Part shown: positions 1-12,138 of the stretch, one piece after another
Position numbering within the stretch: the first letter of the stretch is position 1
Layout of the letters: each line of letters begins with the position of its first letter
Assembly (NCBI GenBank): GCA_009363875.1
Contig: CM018682.1
Coordinates: forward strand, 58,116,031 to 58,180,030
DNA from: Mikania micrantha
Taxonomy: Eukaryota > Streptophyta > Magnoliopsida > Asterales > Asteraceae
Length of the DNA stretch: 64,000 bases
Direction of reading: 5' to 3'
The notes under the pieces: generated by a model
Databases searched by the model: none
What the model was told of the DNA's origin: nothing
What the model saw: only the letters and a program-made list of their open reading frames with translations
Translations under genes and position numbers: made by a program

Positions 1-852
1 GTTAAATTAACAATTTTTAAACATATATTTAAATTATTTTCGAACATACACACAATTAAGACACTAGTCAAATTAGGCTAAGTATAGCTTAAAATATCCT
101 TATTTATTCCTAAATATATTCAACACATATTAACCCTATTGAAATATACTCTAAAACTCTTCAATAGAAGTAGGGAAAATATTTGAACATTTTTAAGAGT
201 ATATGAATAATTACGATTAATACTTAGTCGAAATCTAATCTTTATGAACATTTCTTAAAATAAATTACAAGATACTTATGAATATTCGAACGTATCTTAA
301 AAATAGTAACTATACTTATGAATAAAAACCTTGAAATAGATGACATTCTCAAAACTGGATATAATATTTGATATTCAGATTGATTTTAATTCTATACCAA
401 ATTATTCTTAAATATTCCTAAGTATACCTAATAGAACTTATCAAGAACTATTCTTAACCTAAATATTTGATGTATGAAGAGTTACATATGACTCAAGTTA
501 AACGGAATAATAGCATCTGCTAAATTTAAGATATTCTAAAACATTTAGGGATATCTGAAAATAAGTTAAGAAACACCAGAATATAATCCAACCTAGTCAT
601 AATATTCACAATCCAAAAGGCATTTAAAAAAGTTTAACATACCAAACTTCGCCATGAAACTCATGGTCCCTCCATTTGATATGTTAAAACAAAAGTTAAA
701 GAAGATCAAAGCTTCGCCATGAAACTCATGGTCCCTCCACTTTGACTTCCAAGATTGTCTGCCCCAATTCAAGGGGACTTTCCTAAGAGAACTATTGTTT
801 AAAATTCTTACATCATTAGCAAACAAAGAACCACAACAATTAAAAAATGGGC
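1..852. other. Non-coding interior of a Tat-like retrotransposon
   Basis: No convincing gene. AT-rich sequence in which short motifs of the gaatattcctaag type recur; the same motifs recur in the introns of the neighbouring antisense gene and in the LTR from 2698, which suggests one element. A motif of about 33 bp (beginning cttcgccatgaaactcatgg) occurs twice, at 647-679 and 712-745. The short minus-strand reading frame spanning this duplication looks fortuitous. Confidence 0.5.
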
Positions 853-2427
853 TCAGACCTTCGCATCATTGTCATCATCGCCCATTGTAACCTCCTGCTC
901 CGCCATACCGGCCTCCGCGCCTATCACCTCCACTTCACCAGCCTTGCTCGTCTCGCCCACCTCACCAGCCTTGTTCATGTCCACCGAAGCCTCAACCTTG
1001 TCACCAGCCAGGGTCGCCAATATCTTGCCCCACTCCTTCATATTCTTGGCGAAAGAATCCACACCATCAGCTTTGGCCTGATTCACCAGTTGTATCTTGG
1101 CCCTCAACACAGCTATGGCAGCAGATTTTTTGGCTCCATCGATGTGCTCTTTGAATTGAAGCTTGTGGGTGGCTTCCATGTCCTTCATCTGCTTTTTGAC
1201 TTTGACTAGCTCCTTCTCGAAGTGACCGGCTTTGGCTGTGAAGATCTTCTTCTGATCCTCTAGGACTTCAATCTGCTTCTCATTCTGTTCTTTCTCTATG
1301 GCGTATTTAGCAGAGGCCTACAAAATAGAGATCATTAAGAATAGGCAGGGATATATAATTAACTAAAAACAACAGTTAATATACCCTTTTTAGAAGATCA
1401 GAAATAGAAAGATCGGACGGCTCCTCTAGGTCTACGGTGTCTACCCCTTTGCGTTTCTTAGTGCTCTTTGAAGAGCGAGTAGTCATTGCACGAGGTTTGG
1501 GGGCAGAAGGACTGGTTTTTTCCTTCTTAACAGCGAAGAAGGTGTCGAGATCTTCAAGGTTGAATGTGGATTCTGCAAAATAAATCAGAATAGTTAGGAA
1601 TAACTAAGAATACTTAAGAATATCAAAACATTTTTAGATATACCAGAAGCCATGGGAGTAGTTGTTCCGATATTAGCACCAAATTTCCTATGCTGTTCGT
1701 CAATTTTCAGTAGAGAACGGATTCTTTCTCTGCTATCTTCTTCTTCTGTGATGAGTGACTCAAATTTGGGAGCTACAACAAAATAAAAACACAATAAGTT
1801 AAGATTAAACAAACGGAAATTTTGATAAAAGATAAATAATAAATCCCTAATAATCCTACCCTTTTCTACCCACTTGAGAGGAAGAATTTCCCCATGGGGG
1901 ATAGAACTTCTTTTTACAAAAAAGAACTTATTCCTCCACTCATCTTCATTGAAAGTTATTCCAGAAACTAAGACGGGAGCCCCACTCCGTCTCTGAAGGA
2001 CGAATCGAGAATATCCATGGGTCCTGAGTTGGTACATCAAGGAAATTTCAGGGATACCGATATCTAAACCAAAGTGATGGTTTAGTTGGTCAAGGGTATG
2101 AAGAAGACGCCAACCCATGGGCATAAGTTGCGGAAAACACAGTTTTGTAGTTAAAAAGAAATTGAGGATGAGGTCGGAAAAAGGGTATTTCAATTCCAAA
2201 GTGAACGGATACTCTGGAAAACATGTCCAAGTAGGTGAGACATGATCGGCTTTAAGGTTTTTTGAAAAATGATGAAATATGGTTTCATCAGGAAAAGTTT
2301 TAGAAAGACGCAAAAGATCAATTCGGTCATCATTCAAAACATTTCTGTTTTGACGATTAAGACTGAGAATGTTTTGATCAGTGAAATCGTCGGAGTCGAA
2401 ATCAGAGGAGGAAGATGATCCAGACAT
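853..2427 (-). CDS. Four-exon antisense gene with 'putative gypsy-type transposon' domain
   Basis: Exons on the minus strand: 2427-1860, 1772-1644, 1572-1385 and 1317-853. All three introns (68-87 bp) have GT..AG ends and the phases match, giving exactly 450 codons (449 aa). The upstream ATG at 2508 is possible, but I prefer 2427, which starts a Ser/Asp-rich N-terminus. Residues about 70-130 (FPEYPFTLELKYPF, then PMGWRLL and HHFGLDIGI) resemble the PF04195-type domain of plant gypsy-associated proteins. A basic linker rich in Ser/Lys follows (exon 3), then a Lys/Glu-rich, probably coiled-coil, C-terminus (exon 4). It starts about 270 bp from the polypurine tract of a + strand LTR, so it sits antisense at the 3' end of the element, as extra antisense ORFs do in some Tat elements. 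No stop or frameshift was seen. Function unknown. Confidence 0.72.
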
Positions 2428-2682
2428 TTTTTCAAAAGAAAAAATTAAAATTGAAGAAGAAGATGAAAGAGACTTACAGCAAGATCCCGTGGAAGACGAT
2501 GGCATCAAGTGGGTGTGAAATGATCATTATATCCTGCATAAACGGCAGGAATATGTGGGAAACCGCCACAATAATAACTGGTCTGTCAAAAAACGGTCAC
2601 ATCACATTCAAAATTCAAAATTTGAATAAAGAGCTAAAATAAACGGTTAATTTCAAATTCTTACTCATTGAAGCGGTAATAA

Positions 2683-2697
2683 GAATTTGGGGGCAAT
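2683..2697 (+). promoter_or_regulatory. Polypurine tract of Tat-like element
   Basis: Purine-rich tract (gaatttgggggcaa) immediately before TGTTATACC, the probable start of an LTR. This is the usual plus-strand primer layout and gives the element its + orientation, opposite to the antisense gene at 853-2427. Confidence 0.6.
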
Positions 2698-3320
2698 TGT
2701 TATACCTCAAAAAAGTTACCTCATAATTGGGAATATTTCAGAATATTTAGGAAAATATTTGCGTATATAAATTTATATGATCTGATGACTTAATTACTGT
2801 ATAATAATAATGTAAATGATGTTATTATTATTTAATGCCACATGTATTGCTAATATTTGAATTAAGTCAACAGATTGTATAACTAGCAAGCCTATTTTTC
2901 TGGAATGATAAGAAGAAACGTGGGAAACATGCCAACGTTCATGAGAAGTGTTCGAGAGCTGATTGGAGGAAGAACCGGTTATTGAGGAACGACTATTTGA
3001 CCAATATTGTATATTTTTGACTATATATTGAGGCTCATGATCGATTATAGGAACATCTGGCACACAACCAACTATTCGCAATCATATTCACAGAAACATA
3101 CACTTAGCAATCGATCATTTGTGCTCTTTATTTGTAACTTTTACTTTGTTAGTTTAATATAAACAAGGCAGAGTGACGATTGTCACCTCCCGAGGTTTTT
3201 ATGCCGGCAATCCTAAGGGATTAAGGGCTTTTCCTCGTATAAATCTCGTGTGTTTGGCTGTTTTTCTATTTTATATTCTGAAATATCCCTAGGTATCCTC
3301 AGGGATATTCTTGTTAAACA
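2698..3320 (+). repeat. 3' LTR of Tat-like Ty3/gypsy element (right end approximate)
   Basis: Starts TGTTATACC directly after a polypurine tract. It contains a G/C-richer stretch around 3170-3240 (cctcccgagg, taagggcttttcctcg) typical of LTR R/U5 regions, and ends near TTAAACA at about 3320, where viral sequence in inverted orientation takes over. The right end is a guess, because the other LTR and the target duplication lie outside the window. Confidence 0.5.
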
Positions 3321-3405
3321 TTACTGTTAAACTATTTTCTTGATTGTTAAGCACAATACCCCACTTAACTAATTCGGTTTTGCTAAAAGTTACACCTGTT
3401 AATTT
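3321..3405. other. Junction between LTR and inverted viral fragment
   Basis: Short AT-rich stretch between the probable LTR end and the stop of the coat-protein fragment. It is probably the viral sequence that followed the coat-protein ORF; no further frame could be assigned. Confidence 0.3.
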
Positions 3406-4217
3406 TTACCCGAAACATTTATCTTCTTCACTATATATACTGTATATAGATTCATTCTCTGAATTATCTGTTCTTAATGTTTCTATTTCATATTCATTCA
3501 ATTGTTCTATTAAAGTACTTCTTTCTGTATTTTTATTTTTATTTGGACATTTATTTGCCAGATGTTTTTCATCCCCACATATAAAACATTTACATTTTCT
3601 TGTTTTTGGTTTATTAACATATTTGTATTTGTTTTTATAATACGGTCTATTTTCTTTTTTATATGTGTTACTTTTTCTTAGTTTTTTCTTTTTATCATAA
3701 TACCCGTAAGCTTGTGGTGTATATATCGCTGTTTTACAAAATGCGTATGCATTTCTTTTTAATTGTTCTTGTAATGCTATTTCTTTACATTTTTCTTCTA
3801 AGATTTGAAATGTATACGTTATTCTAGGTCCTATTCCTAGATTTTTCTGTTGACCATAATATTGTTTCCATGATTCATGTATAATTTTTCCTAAATCTCC
3901 TGGTAATTTTATAAAATATTTATCACATAATTCATCCTCCATAGCTTGTCCTGTTTGTGCTAATAATCGTGTGAAATCAACTGTAAATTCGTTTATATAT
4001 TTCATGTTTGCTATACTTAATTGTTCTAAGTTTCTAATTGCAGTATCTTGTATTAATGTATTGTTTTTTGCTGGATCTACTCCTATAATAAGAGTTCTGA
4101 TTTGTGATGTAAAGTTATAAGGATTGTCTCCTAATGATTTTAATCTATTTACTTCTTCTGGATCTTGAGTTTTTTTACTTTGCCAAATACCTAGAGCTGT
4201 TGGTCCTAATGTAGTTT
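3406..4217 (-). pseudogene. EPRV-L: caulimovirid coat-protein C-terminal fragment, inverted
   Basis: An open minus-strand frame runs from about 4217 to the stop at 3406, about 270 codons; the first Met is at 4005. The N-terminal part has the conserved coat-protein core (LGPTALGIWQSK at the fragment start; KYFIKLPGDLG further on). A basic Lys/Tyr-rich stretch follows, then a CCHC zinc knuckle (CFICGDEKHLANKC) and an acidic tail, the order seen in Caulimoviridae coat proteins. The N-terminus is missing. The fragment points opposite to the RT that follows at 4287, so the virus copy was rearranged during or after integration. The frame shows no internal stop, unlike the copy at 57.5-59.5 kb. Confidence 0.8.
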
Positions 4218-4286
4218 CTAACTATGAAAACATATCCATACTCTCTCTTTTATTTGTTTCCCACATTCTTACTAATAAGAACAACA

Positions 4287-5595
4287 AATATAGAATATAG
4301 TCCCTTAGATAAGGAAGAATTTAAAAAACAAATACCAGAGATGATGGAACAGGGATTAATTAGAAAATCAGAAAGTCCACATAGATCAGCAGCATTTATA
4401 GTAAGAAATCATGGAGAAATAAAACGAGGGAAAGCAAGAATAGTATATAATTATAAGAGGTTAAATGACAACACAAAAGATGATGGTTACAATATACCTA
4501 ACAAAGATAATTTAATACAATTAATACAAAAGAAAAGGATATTTTCAAAGTTTGATTTAAAATCAGGATATAATCAATTAAAATTAGAAGAAGATTTTAA
4601 AAAATGGACAGCTTTTACATGTTCAGAAGGACAATTCGAATGGAATGTTCTTAGTTTTGGGCTAAAGAATGCTCCTTCGATATTTCAAAGATTTATGGAT
4701 AATATTTTCTTGAAATATGATTTTTGTCTTGTATACATTGATGATATTTTAGTTGCAAGTGAAAATATACAGGAACATGAGAAACATCTGAAACAGGTAT
4801 TTGAGGAGATAAAAAGAAATGGTATAGTAATATCAAAAAGAAAAATGGAATTATTTAAAAAGAAAATTTCTTTTTTAGGGTTAGAAATTGGAAATGGAAA
4901 AATCGAATTACAATCACATATTTCTACAAAGATTTTAAAATTCCCAGAAAAATTTGAAAATTTGAAACAAATACAAGCCTTTTTAGGACTAGTAAATTAT
5001 GCTAGAAAATTTATACCTAATTTGTCAAAACTAGTAGGACCCTTATATAGTAAAACGACAAAAAATGGTCAGAGATTTTTTAATAAGGAAGATATAAAAA
5101 AATACAAACAATTAAGGAAGGAAAATAAAGAATATAAAACCTTTAGAATTACCATTAGTAACGGATTATATTATAATCGAAACAGACGGATGCAAAGATG
5201 GATGGGGAGCAGTATTGCTTAGTAAGCCTAATAAATACAGTGTTAAATCAGAAGAAAAAGTTTGTGCTTATACCAGTGGAAACTTTAAATCAAAAAATAA
5301 CTGGACAAGCATAGATTTTGAAATACAAGCCTTAATAAATTCTTTAGAAAAATTCAAAATATTTTTACACAAGGAATTTACAGTTAGGACAGATTGTGAA
5401 GCTATAGTAAAATTTATAAAAAATGACCAAAGTAAAAAAGTAAATAGAACCCGATGGGTAAATTTACAAAATATTATTCAAGGACAAGGGTATACAATAA
5501 ATTTTGAACATATTAAAGGAAAAAATAATGGGATAGCAGACATGTTATCTAGAAATATAAACAAACTCTTTTGTGTAGATGGACAGGAGACATAA
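4287..5595 (+). pseudogene. EPRV-L: reverse transcriptase-RNase H, frameshifted
   Basis: The RT frame holds ARIVYNYKRLN, FSKFDLKSGYNQ, SFGLKNAPSIFQRF and the catalytic YIDDIL, all Caulimoviridae/Ty3 RT motifs. The Met at 4224 lies in the rearranged junction and is probably not the viral start. RNase H follows in another frame: IETDGC with the first catalytic Asp near 5180, RTDCEAI, and a C-terminal part ending at 5595. The frame change lies between about 5100 and 5140, near an A-run, so the chain is broken there. No aspartic protease domain precedes the RT; it was lost at the inverted junction. The ORF overlaps the next ORF by 17 bases, as in compact viral genomes. I regard it as non-functional. 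Confidence 0.85.
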
Positions 5596-7369
5596 AGGAA
5601 AAGGTAAGCTTATACAGGCTAAAAGAAGCTCATCTCTAATGGAGATATCATCTGAAGACGAACAAAAACAGTTTGTACAAAGTCATAGAAGGTTACCAGT
5701 ATCCATAACTGGACAACCAATTACACAGCCAAAGGTTACAAATTTCACGGGACAGAGTTCGAAACCACAGATTACACAGACTCTTTTAAGACCCAGTGAT
5801 TTTATACCTAGTATACAGAATAATACAATTTCCTTTGGAAATTATATTCTACAAAGATGCGATGAACAGCATAAGAAATTCCGTCCATTGGAAAGTATAA
5901 AATTAACGGAAAAACAACAATGCCTATTAGATAACCTATGGCATATACAAACATTTCCACAGGCTACAAAGTTCAAAATACAAATCCTAAATGCTCTTAG
6001 TATATATTTCTCGGAGCAAACAAGGATAATCCCTGAAAAAATGCAAAATAAACCTAAATATACACATTATGTGATATTTAGGGGTACACAGCTTGGTGTC
6101 TATAATAAATGGGAAACAGTAGCTAAATATATACAATGTTTACATCCACTCTATAAAGGTTTTTGTTCTTTCGATGAAGCTTTAAGAGTAGCAAGAGAAA
6201 GTTTGGGTTTAAAATTTTACATAGAGCCCGAAATAGTACAAACGTTCTCGGATAAAACAAGAATTGATCCAGAACAAGTTATACAAAGTCAGCAGGAGGA
6301 GATTGCCAAATTAAAAGAAGAATTATTGGCAAGAAAAGATGATACACAGTATACACATTTGGCTATACAAAATACAGTGTTGAAACAAAATATAAAAATT
6401 TTAGAAGCAAAAAATGTACAGATTATACAAAAATATGAGAAGAAAAATATAGAATCTCGAAATTGGTATTCTCGTGATTTTCAATCTTTGCGGTGTAGAA
6501 TGATTGATACACCCTAGAAATCAATATTAAAGCCTTTAACAGAAAAATTCCCAGAATTCGAGAATCTGGTTTCTCAAAAAATTTGTATGGAATATCCATT
6601 GATTCTATTCAAATTACAACAAAAGTTACTAGATATTGCTTTTATGCCAGACAGAGACAATTTTGGTGTAAAAATAATAGAAAGATTGGATGAAGAAGGA
6701 AATCCTACAGGTTTATTATTTGCACAAATTTCTCATCCAACAAAACTGACAGATAATGAGATAATGGAATTATATCATAATGGTATGATTGATTATCTCG
6801 AAATAAAGTTTAATCGAAGAACAGAAAGTTTAATGCAAAGATTTGGAGATAAATTTATTGAGATTATTGGAAACATCTCTACTCATTCAAAGGATCCAAT
6901 AATTGGATGCAAAATATTCTCATCATTTCCATATATGGATGATAATACTTATATACCTGCTAAAAAGAGAATCTTTGTATCACATAGAATATATTTACAC
7001 AATTATCTACAAGACTTAGCAATTAATATTGAGATCGATTATGGAAACCTCCCATGGGTGAATAGTTTATTCATGGAAGAAGAACCCTATTATGAAGAAA
7101 GTTTAAAGAAGTTCACAGAATTTTACAGGAAGCACAGAAGTACTCCTAAATTACCAGAAAGGTTTAGATGGCAAAATTATGTCTTATTAGGAGAAGGTCA
7201 TTATATACAGATCTATGCACACGAAAATTGGAAGATGCTTCTACCATTTATTGCGGATGAAGATGATGAAATTGAATTAGAACACATTATAAACATAGAA
7301 GATGATAACAGTTCACCACACTCACCACAATCAGCTGATAGTATTCCAGAAACTCACAAAGATTTCTAG
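5579..7369 (+). pseudogene. EPRV-L: viroplasmin/translational transactivator-like ORF, one nonsense codon
   Basis: Two frames, 5579-6517 and 6587-7369, lie in the same phase and are separated by a single TAG at 6515-6517. Near residues 165-210 there is a viroplasmin fold (YVIFRGTQLGVY, then CFCSF-like GFCSFDEALRVA), the Cauli_VI/RNase H1 N-terminal type found in caulimovirus P6. A Glu/Lys-rich predicted coiled coil follows around residues 235-300. The second part has no domain I recognise and ends in an acidic tail. In the virus such a protein organises inclusion bodies and allows reinitiation on polycistronic RNA. The position directly after RNase H fits caulimo-, soymo-, cavemo- or solendoviruses. 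The copy appears broken only by the one stop. Confidence 0.78.
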
Positions 7370-8085
7370 AAGAAATCTGTCACACCCCGGGCCGGCGGGA
7401 ACGGATCGGGTTTTCCCGTCGGGCGGAAGGTTCCCGGGGCGCGATATCATTGTGTTGATAATCAATTGATCAGATTGTTTACATGGCACATGATAAATAA
7501 CGAGAAATGCTAACATGACATATCATGTAGAATTACAAAGTTAAATTACAATGTTACGTTTATAATTTAACTAAGTAAATCTATCCAAAAGAATCGTGTA
7601 GTTTCTATCTTGTAACTGTACAAGATATGCAAAATAGATTCACAATGTCATCAAAATATATGCATCCAAAAGTAAGCTAGGTCTTCTAAGAGTCCTCTAG
7701 CTTAATCACTGATGCTTGTAATCTAGACCTGTCCGTCACCTGAGAAAACATGCGTTTAAAACAAGTCAACACTAGGTTGGTGAGTTCATAAGTTTAGTAT
7801 TTGAAAACCATTGAGTTAAGTCAATCATGTTCACATTGTTTCACACAAGTTGTATTGATAAATGAATCCCATGTTTCACACAATGTCCTCTCCATGGTTG
7901 GATGTACAGATAATGTCTCATCCAGTCAAGCATGCTTATATATAGGGGCATACGAAAGGGTCAAGCCCAGACGCCACCCCACCACATGCTTAACTGCACT
8001 CAACCCTACCTGTAATACAACGATGGATACCCATTTCCTTTCACCCATGATTTCCCGGTATGTTTATCCACTAAGTAAAGAGAAA

Positions 8086-8863
8086 GAGACGTAGTCGTCT
8101 CGATTGATCATTCCTGACGGAATAGCCGACATGTAAATTAACTCAGTGAATAAAGTAAGAGATGAAGTCATCTCTGTTAACTAATTCTTACGAATTAGCC
8201 GGTATGTCAAAATAACCAATAATTGAATAAAGAGACATAATCTCTGTTAGCTAATCCTTACGGATTAGCCCGGCATGTAATATAACCCAATGATCAAGTA
8301 AGAAACAAAGTTGTTTCTGTTAGCTATTCCTTCCGGATTAGCCCGGCATGTAAGATATCATACTCGATATCTAGAACGAAACCTAACGGTTTCTGTAACT
8401 AATCATTCCTGATTAGTCCGGCATGTAAAATAACCCAATGAACAATCAAGAAACGAAATCGTTTCTGTTAGCTATTCCTTACGGATTAGCCCGGCATGTA
8501 AGATATCATACTCGATATCTAGAACGAAACCTAATGGTTTCTGTAACTAATCATTACTGATTAGTCCGGCATGTAGTATACCCAACTATTGAATAAAGAA
8601 ACATAATAGTCTCTGTTAGCCATTCCTTACGGATTAGCCCGGCATGTAAGATATCATACTCGATATCTAGAGCGAAACTTAGTAGTTTCTGTAACTGTCA
8701 GTACTAACCAGTCCGGTGTGTAAGATATCATACTCGATATCTAGATAGGAACATAATAGTTCCAGTAGCTGTTTCCCCCTGTTCAGCCCGGCGTGTAAAG
8801 TGTCCAACTCATGATTTCTAGTTAGAGACATAATAGTCTCAGTAGCTGTCATTCCTGAACAGC
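8086..8863. repeat. Tandem array of 11 paired hairpins (left LTR)
   Basis: Eleven units of about 50-80 bp, each with stem A (e.g. GAGACGTAGTCGTCTC at 8086, GAAACCTAACGGTTTC at 8378), stem B (e.g. CTAATTCTTACGAATTAG at 8181) and a conserved CCGGCATGTAA-like spacer. Some units add GATATC-atactc-GATATC. Stem arms vary between units but stay complementary. Confidence 0.85.
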
Positions 8864-11413
8864 CCGGTGTGTAAGATATCCTCCCACGATATCTACTGGA
8901 ATGAAATGTTCATAACTTTTATAAGTGTTATCTATATGATTGATAGCACCTCTCGTGCATAGTGTGATTTCATTTGATTTCCCCAAGTCCTGATTAATAG
9001 TTTTAATGATTTACCCAACTGGTCTACCAATGTATAACTGACACACTCTGACGGTTACGGCATGTGCTCTAAATAGAGTCTTAATAAGTAATGATGGTAT
9101 ATGTATAATATGCCATCCCAAAAGCGTGTGTATGTAATATCCTCCTCGATATCACAAATACATGTTTCAATTGTTATTCCCAAGTTTGCATGTTCTGGTA
9201 GTCTTAACAAAGTGTCATAAGAACATGTCTTATACACAGTGTTAGTGATGTGTGAATGATCTTGCTATCATGAAATTATCTTATCATGGTAATCATTCTT
9301 GTCATTAATAGTGGTTAATGGCATGTTATCCCATGGTTTTCCCCCGTTGTTCTATCGTGTAAGGATAATATGCACGGTTGTAAGATATGTTCTTAACAAC
9401 TCACATTATCCTATGTGTTAATGTGCCCTGTTTCTAGGTTAGCATGTAGCATCCTAGTTAATTCAGGTATGATAAGGTCAAACAAGTACGCATGTAGTGA
9501 TTAACGATAATAAAGATAAGCAATTATTATCTAAATCATGAATTAAACAACATGTTACTGTAAACTTTAAATAAATAAAAGTTAAGCATGTTTCTCAGCC
9601 CCGAGCTTTGAAATCAGTAAAGATTAGAAAAGGGGCATATGAACTCACCTTGATGTTGTTGTAGTGGTTGACTTATCTTAACAAATTGCACGCGCTCTTG
9701 ATTGTAATCGTTGTGTATTCACATTCCTGTATTGATTTCACGTTGTTTGTAAACTGTAAGTATAAGTTATAATTGAGTTGTGTGCGTGTTCGTGTTATTC
9801 CTAACTTTGTTTGTCATTTCTTGGTCTCGGCCCTTATTCGGCCCAATACAAGTGAAGTATGATTTACTACAGCTAAATCATTTTAGGTTGAGTTAATTGT
9901 ATAATTATCAGATTTAACTATGGACTTATCATATCATATCCCTCCATAACCTTAGTTGGTTTTAAATGATTAAATCACTTAAATGTTATTAGTTGTTGAA
10001 TATAACACTCCACCACCATTTCCTTTAATGTTGTACTAACCCTTCAATTTTATGAATTTGTTTACATTTAAACTCATTGGGTTTTAGAAAGAATATTGGG
10101 CCGAACTCAAGGATTGTGCCGGTTATCAATTAAACCAAATGTAGTTGGGCCTTTGGGCCACATAATCTCGTGGTCCGGTTGTTTTGTGATTGATCCAAGG
10201 TCGAATTCCAATCGATTTCATGGTCAAATTACACATTGTTGGGCCCGGTTATGTGTTGGGCTGTTTAATAATTAATTGGGCCGAGACAAGAGATATTGGG
10301 CCTGAATAAACCATTGGGCCAAGTTTATTTATGATGGTTCGTTTAAGTTAGTCTTTAACCCGGATGTTCTTGTGTGAATCAAACAGTACAGGTGGACCAA
10401 CTCTGCTGGGCTAAAATAGAGTGGGCTCACTCTACTTATTATTGGGCCCAACCGTATCTAACTATGTGTTGTGGACCCAACAAGAAGCTGGTCGCATAAC
10501 ATCTGCGTAGCCCAAACACTTAAGTGATAAGTTGCCATAAAGGTTTGGCAAGGTGGTGTACGACCTAACAAAACACGGGTTTGTTCCTGAGGGACTGGTA
10601 GAGTAAGGTCCGCACCAAAGATGCAGGTTCGGCTGGTTCATTCTATGGCTGGCTGTGTTTCCCAGTGTGGTGATGGTCGAATGGGGTCTGATGTGTGTGA
10701 GTCGACCGAGGCAGAAGAAGGGTGGCCGAATGGTGGTTACCGAATGAAGGTACCATTGGTCGAATGACTGGTAGGTTAGTCGAATGGAACTGGTTACTTC
10801 GGCCGAATGAGCTTATCAGCATCATCTCGAATGGGGGGGGGCGTATGAAGCTCCACGAATGGGAAGTCATTCGACCCAAGGAACCATCGAATGGAGTCTC
10901 ATTCGACTCTTGCTTCAATCGGCTCCTTCTTCTTTCGACCAGGTGAGTTCCCCCTTCGGCTCCACCTTCATTCGGTGAGTGCACAGATGCAGCCTCATTC
11001 GGCCATGGAGGTGGCCACGACTAGGGTTTCCTCATTACATGGTTTAATGGTTTAAATCGAGCTCTAGGTCGAGGTCCTCATGGGTCTTGATGCTGGGTGT
11101 GTATTGGGCTTAGAAATGGAAAGGTTTAGAAACGGTTGTGAGTAGTTCGACTAGAGGGTTTTAGAAACCCTAATTTCGTGACTTTTGTTGCTTCTTACCT
11201 CGATTTTCAGTGGGTTTTAGAACAGATCCCTTGTACTTTCGTGTAGAGCATGTCGAGGGCTTCGCGTGGGTTCGAGAATCACTCAAATTGGTTAAGGAAT
11301 GAGGGAGTTATGGGGTTTTGAAGGTGAAGAATGGGGGTGGAGGTTCTTGGCCGGAAATGGGGAGAGGAGAGAGAAGGAGAAGGTGAAAAATGAAAACTCC
11401 TTCTCTTTTAAGG

Positions 11414-11421
11414 TTTATATA
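11414..11421 (-). promoter_or_regulatory. TATA box in left LTR
   Basis: TATATAAA on the minus strand, about 720 bp inside the U3 end of the LTR, preceded by G/C-rich sequence and followed by a purine-rich region. It is the best core-promoter candidate in the LTR; the start site would be near 11385. Confidence 0.45.
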
Positions 11422-12138
11422 TTCCGCGTGGTGTCCGGGTCCGTTTCGGTTGCTCGGTTCGAATTTCGGTCGCGTATCCGGAAAATTACGCGTATTTTAT
11501 ATGTTATAAATAAAAGAAAGTTAATTTTAATTATTTGATGAGTTTCAAAATTGTAAAATGTTAATTATTTTATTTTATTAATTTTTACATCGTTCGTGTC
11601 GCGTTTTCGTTTCGTCAGATCGCGTCACTTACGCGCGTCTTCGTACAGAGCGCTAACTGTGCGAACACGATCGTAAGTTTCACTTTCTGATTTGGTTTTC
11701 TAATTACCAGTTATCGTTCAGAACATTAAACTCACAGATATGTTTGTGTGAATCGTCACCCACGCAAACACGCTGTCAGTTTATTATTCTAGAACGACAC
11801 TGCAAATCTGTTTTGGATTGTGTTTTCCTCACTGTCGGACTCAACTGAACATCCTGTCATCACTTGGTTTTCGTATTGGATTGTCGGTCATCTGATTCCT
11901 GTCATCTATGGATATCAGATCGCAACCGATTCGTTATTGTTATTCGTTTGCACTTTGTTGTTTCCCTTGTGTTGTTGTAATTTCTGTGTTCAAGTTTTCA
12001 CTTAACACTTACAACCGTGGTTTGTTTTTCCGATTTCTGTTATCACACGACTGTTCACGTACTGTATTTACACACAGTACGTGGTGAAAGTACACGCACT
12101 GTACGGACTTGCCGTACAGTTTAGTACTAGTTGTCACA

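Larger units (their letters stand above)
7378..12138 (-). repeat. 3' LTR of the gag-only element
   Basis: Left copy. Read on the minus strand, U3 runs from 12138 to about 11385 with TATATAAA at 11421-11414; the remaining ~4.0 kb would be R-U5. Holds a tandem hairpin array (8086-8863), an AT-rich middle, a segment rich in 'gggcc' motifs (10090-10480) and scattered TCGAATG heptamers (10670-10980). Short frames inside, such as 7801-8094 and 10643-10984, recur in both LTRs and look non-coding. Confidence 0.92.

Noticed and set aside
4224..4286. Start of the RT frame at Met 4224
   Set aside because: The first ~20 residues lie in the inverted-fragment junction and do not look viral; the RT similarity begins near 4287.
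7801..8094. A 97-aa frame present identically in both LTRs (also 14903-15196)
   Set aside because: Identity follows from LTR identity, not selection; it is antisense to the element and shows no domain.
8086..8863. The repeat array as a CRISPR
   Set aside because: Repeats and spacers are not of uniform length, all units are homologous along their length, there are no cas genes, and the host is a plant.
10643..10984. 113-aa minus-strand frame in the LTR
   Set aside because: It runs through the TCGAATG motif cluster; the second LTR breaks it through a G-run length change.
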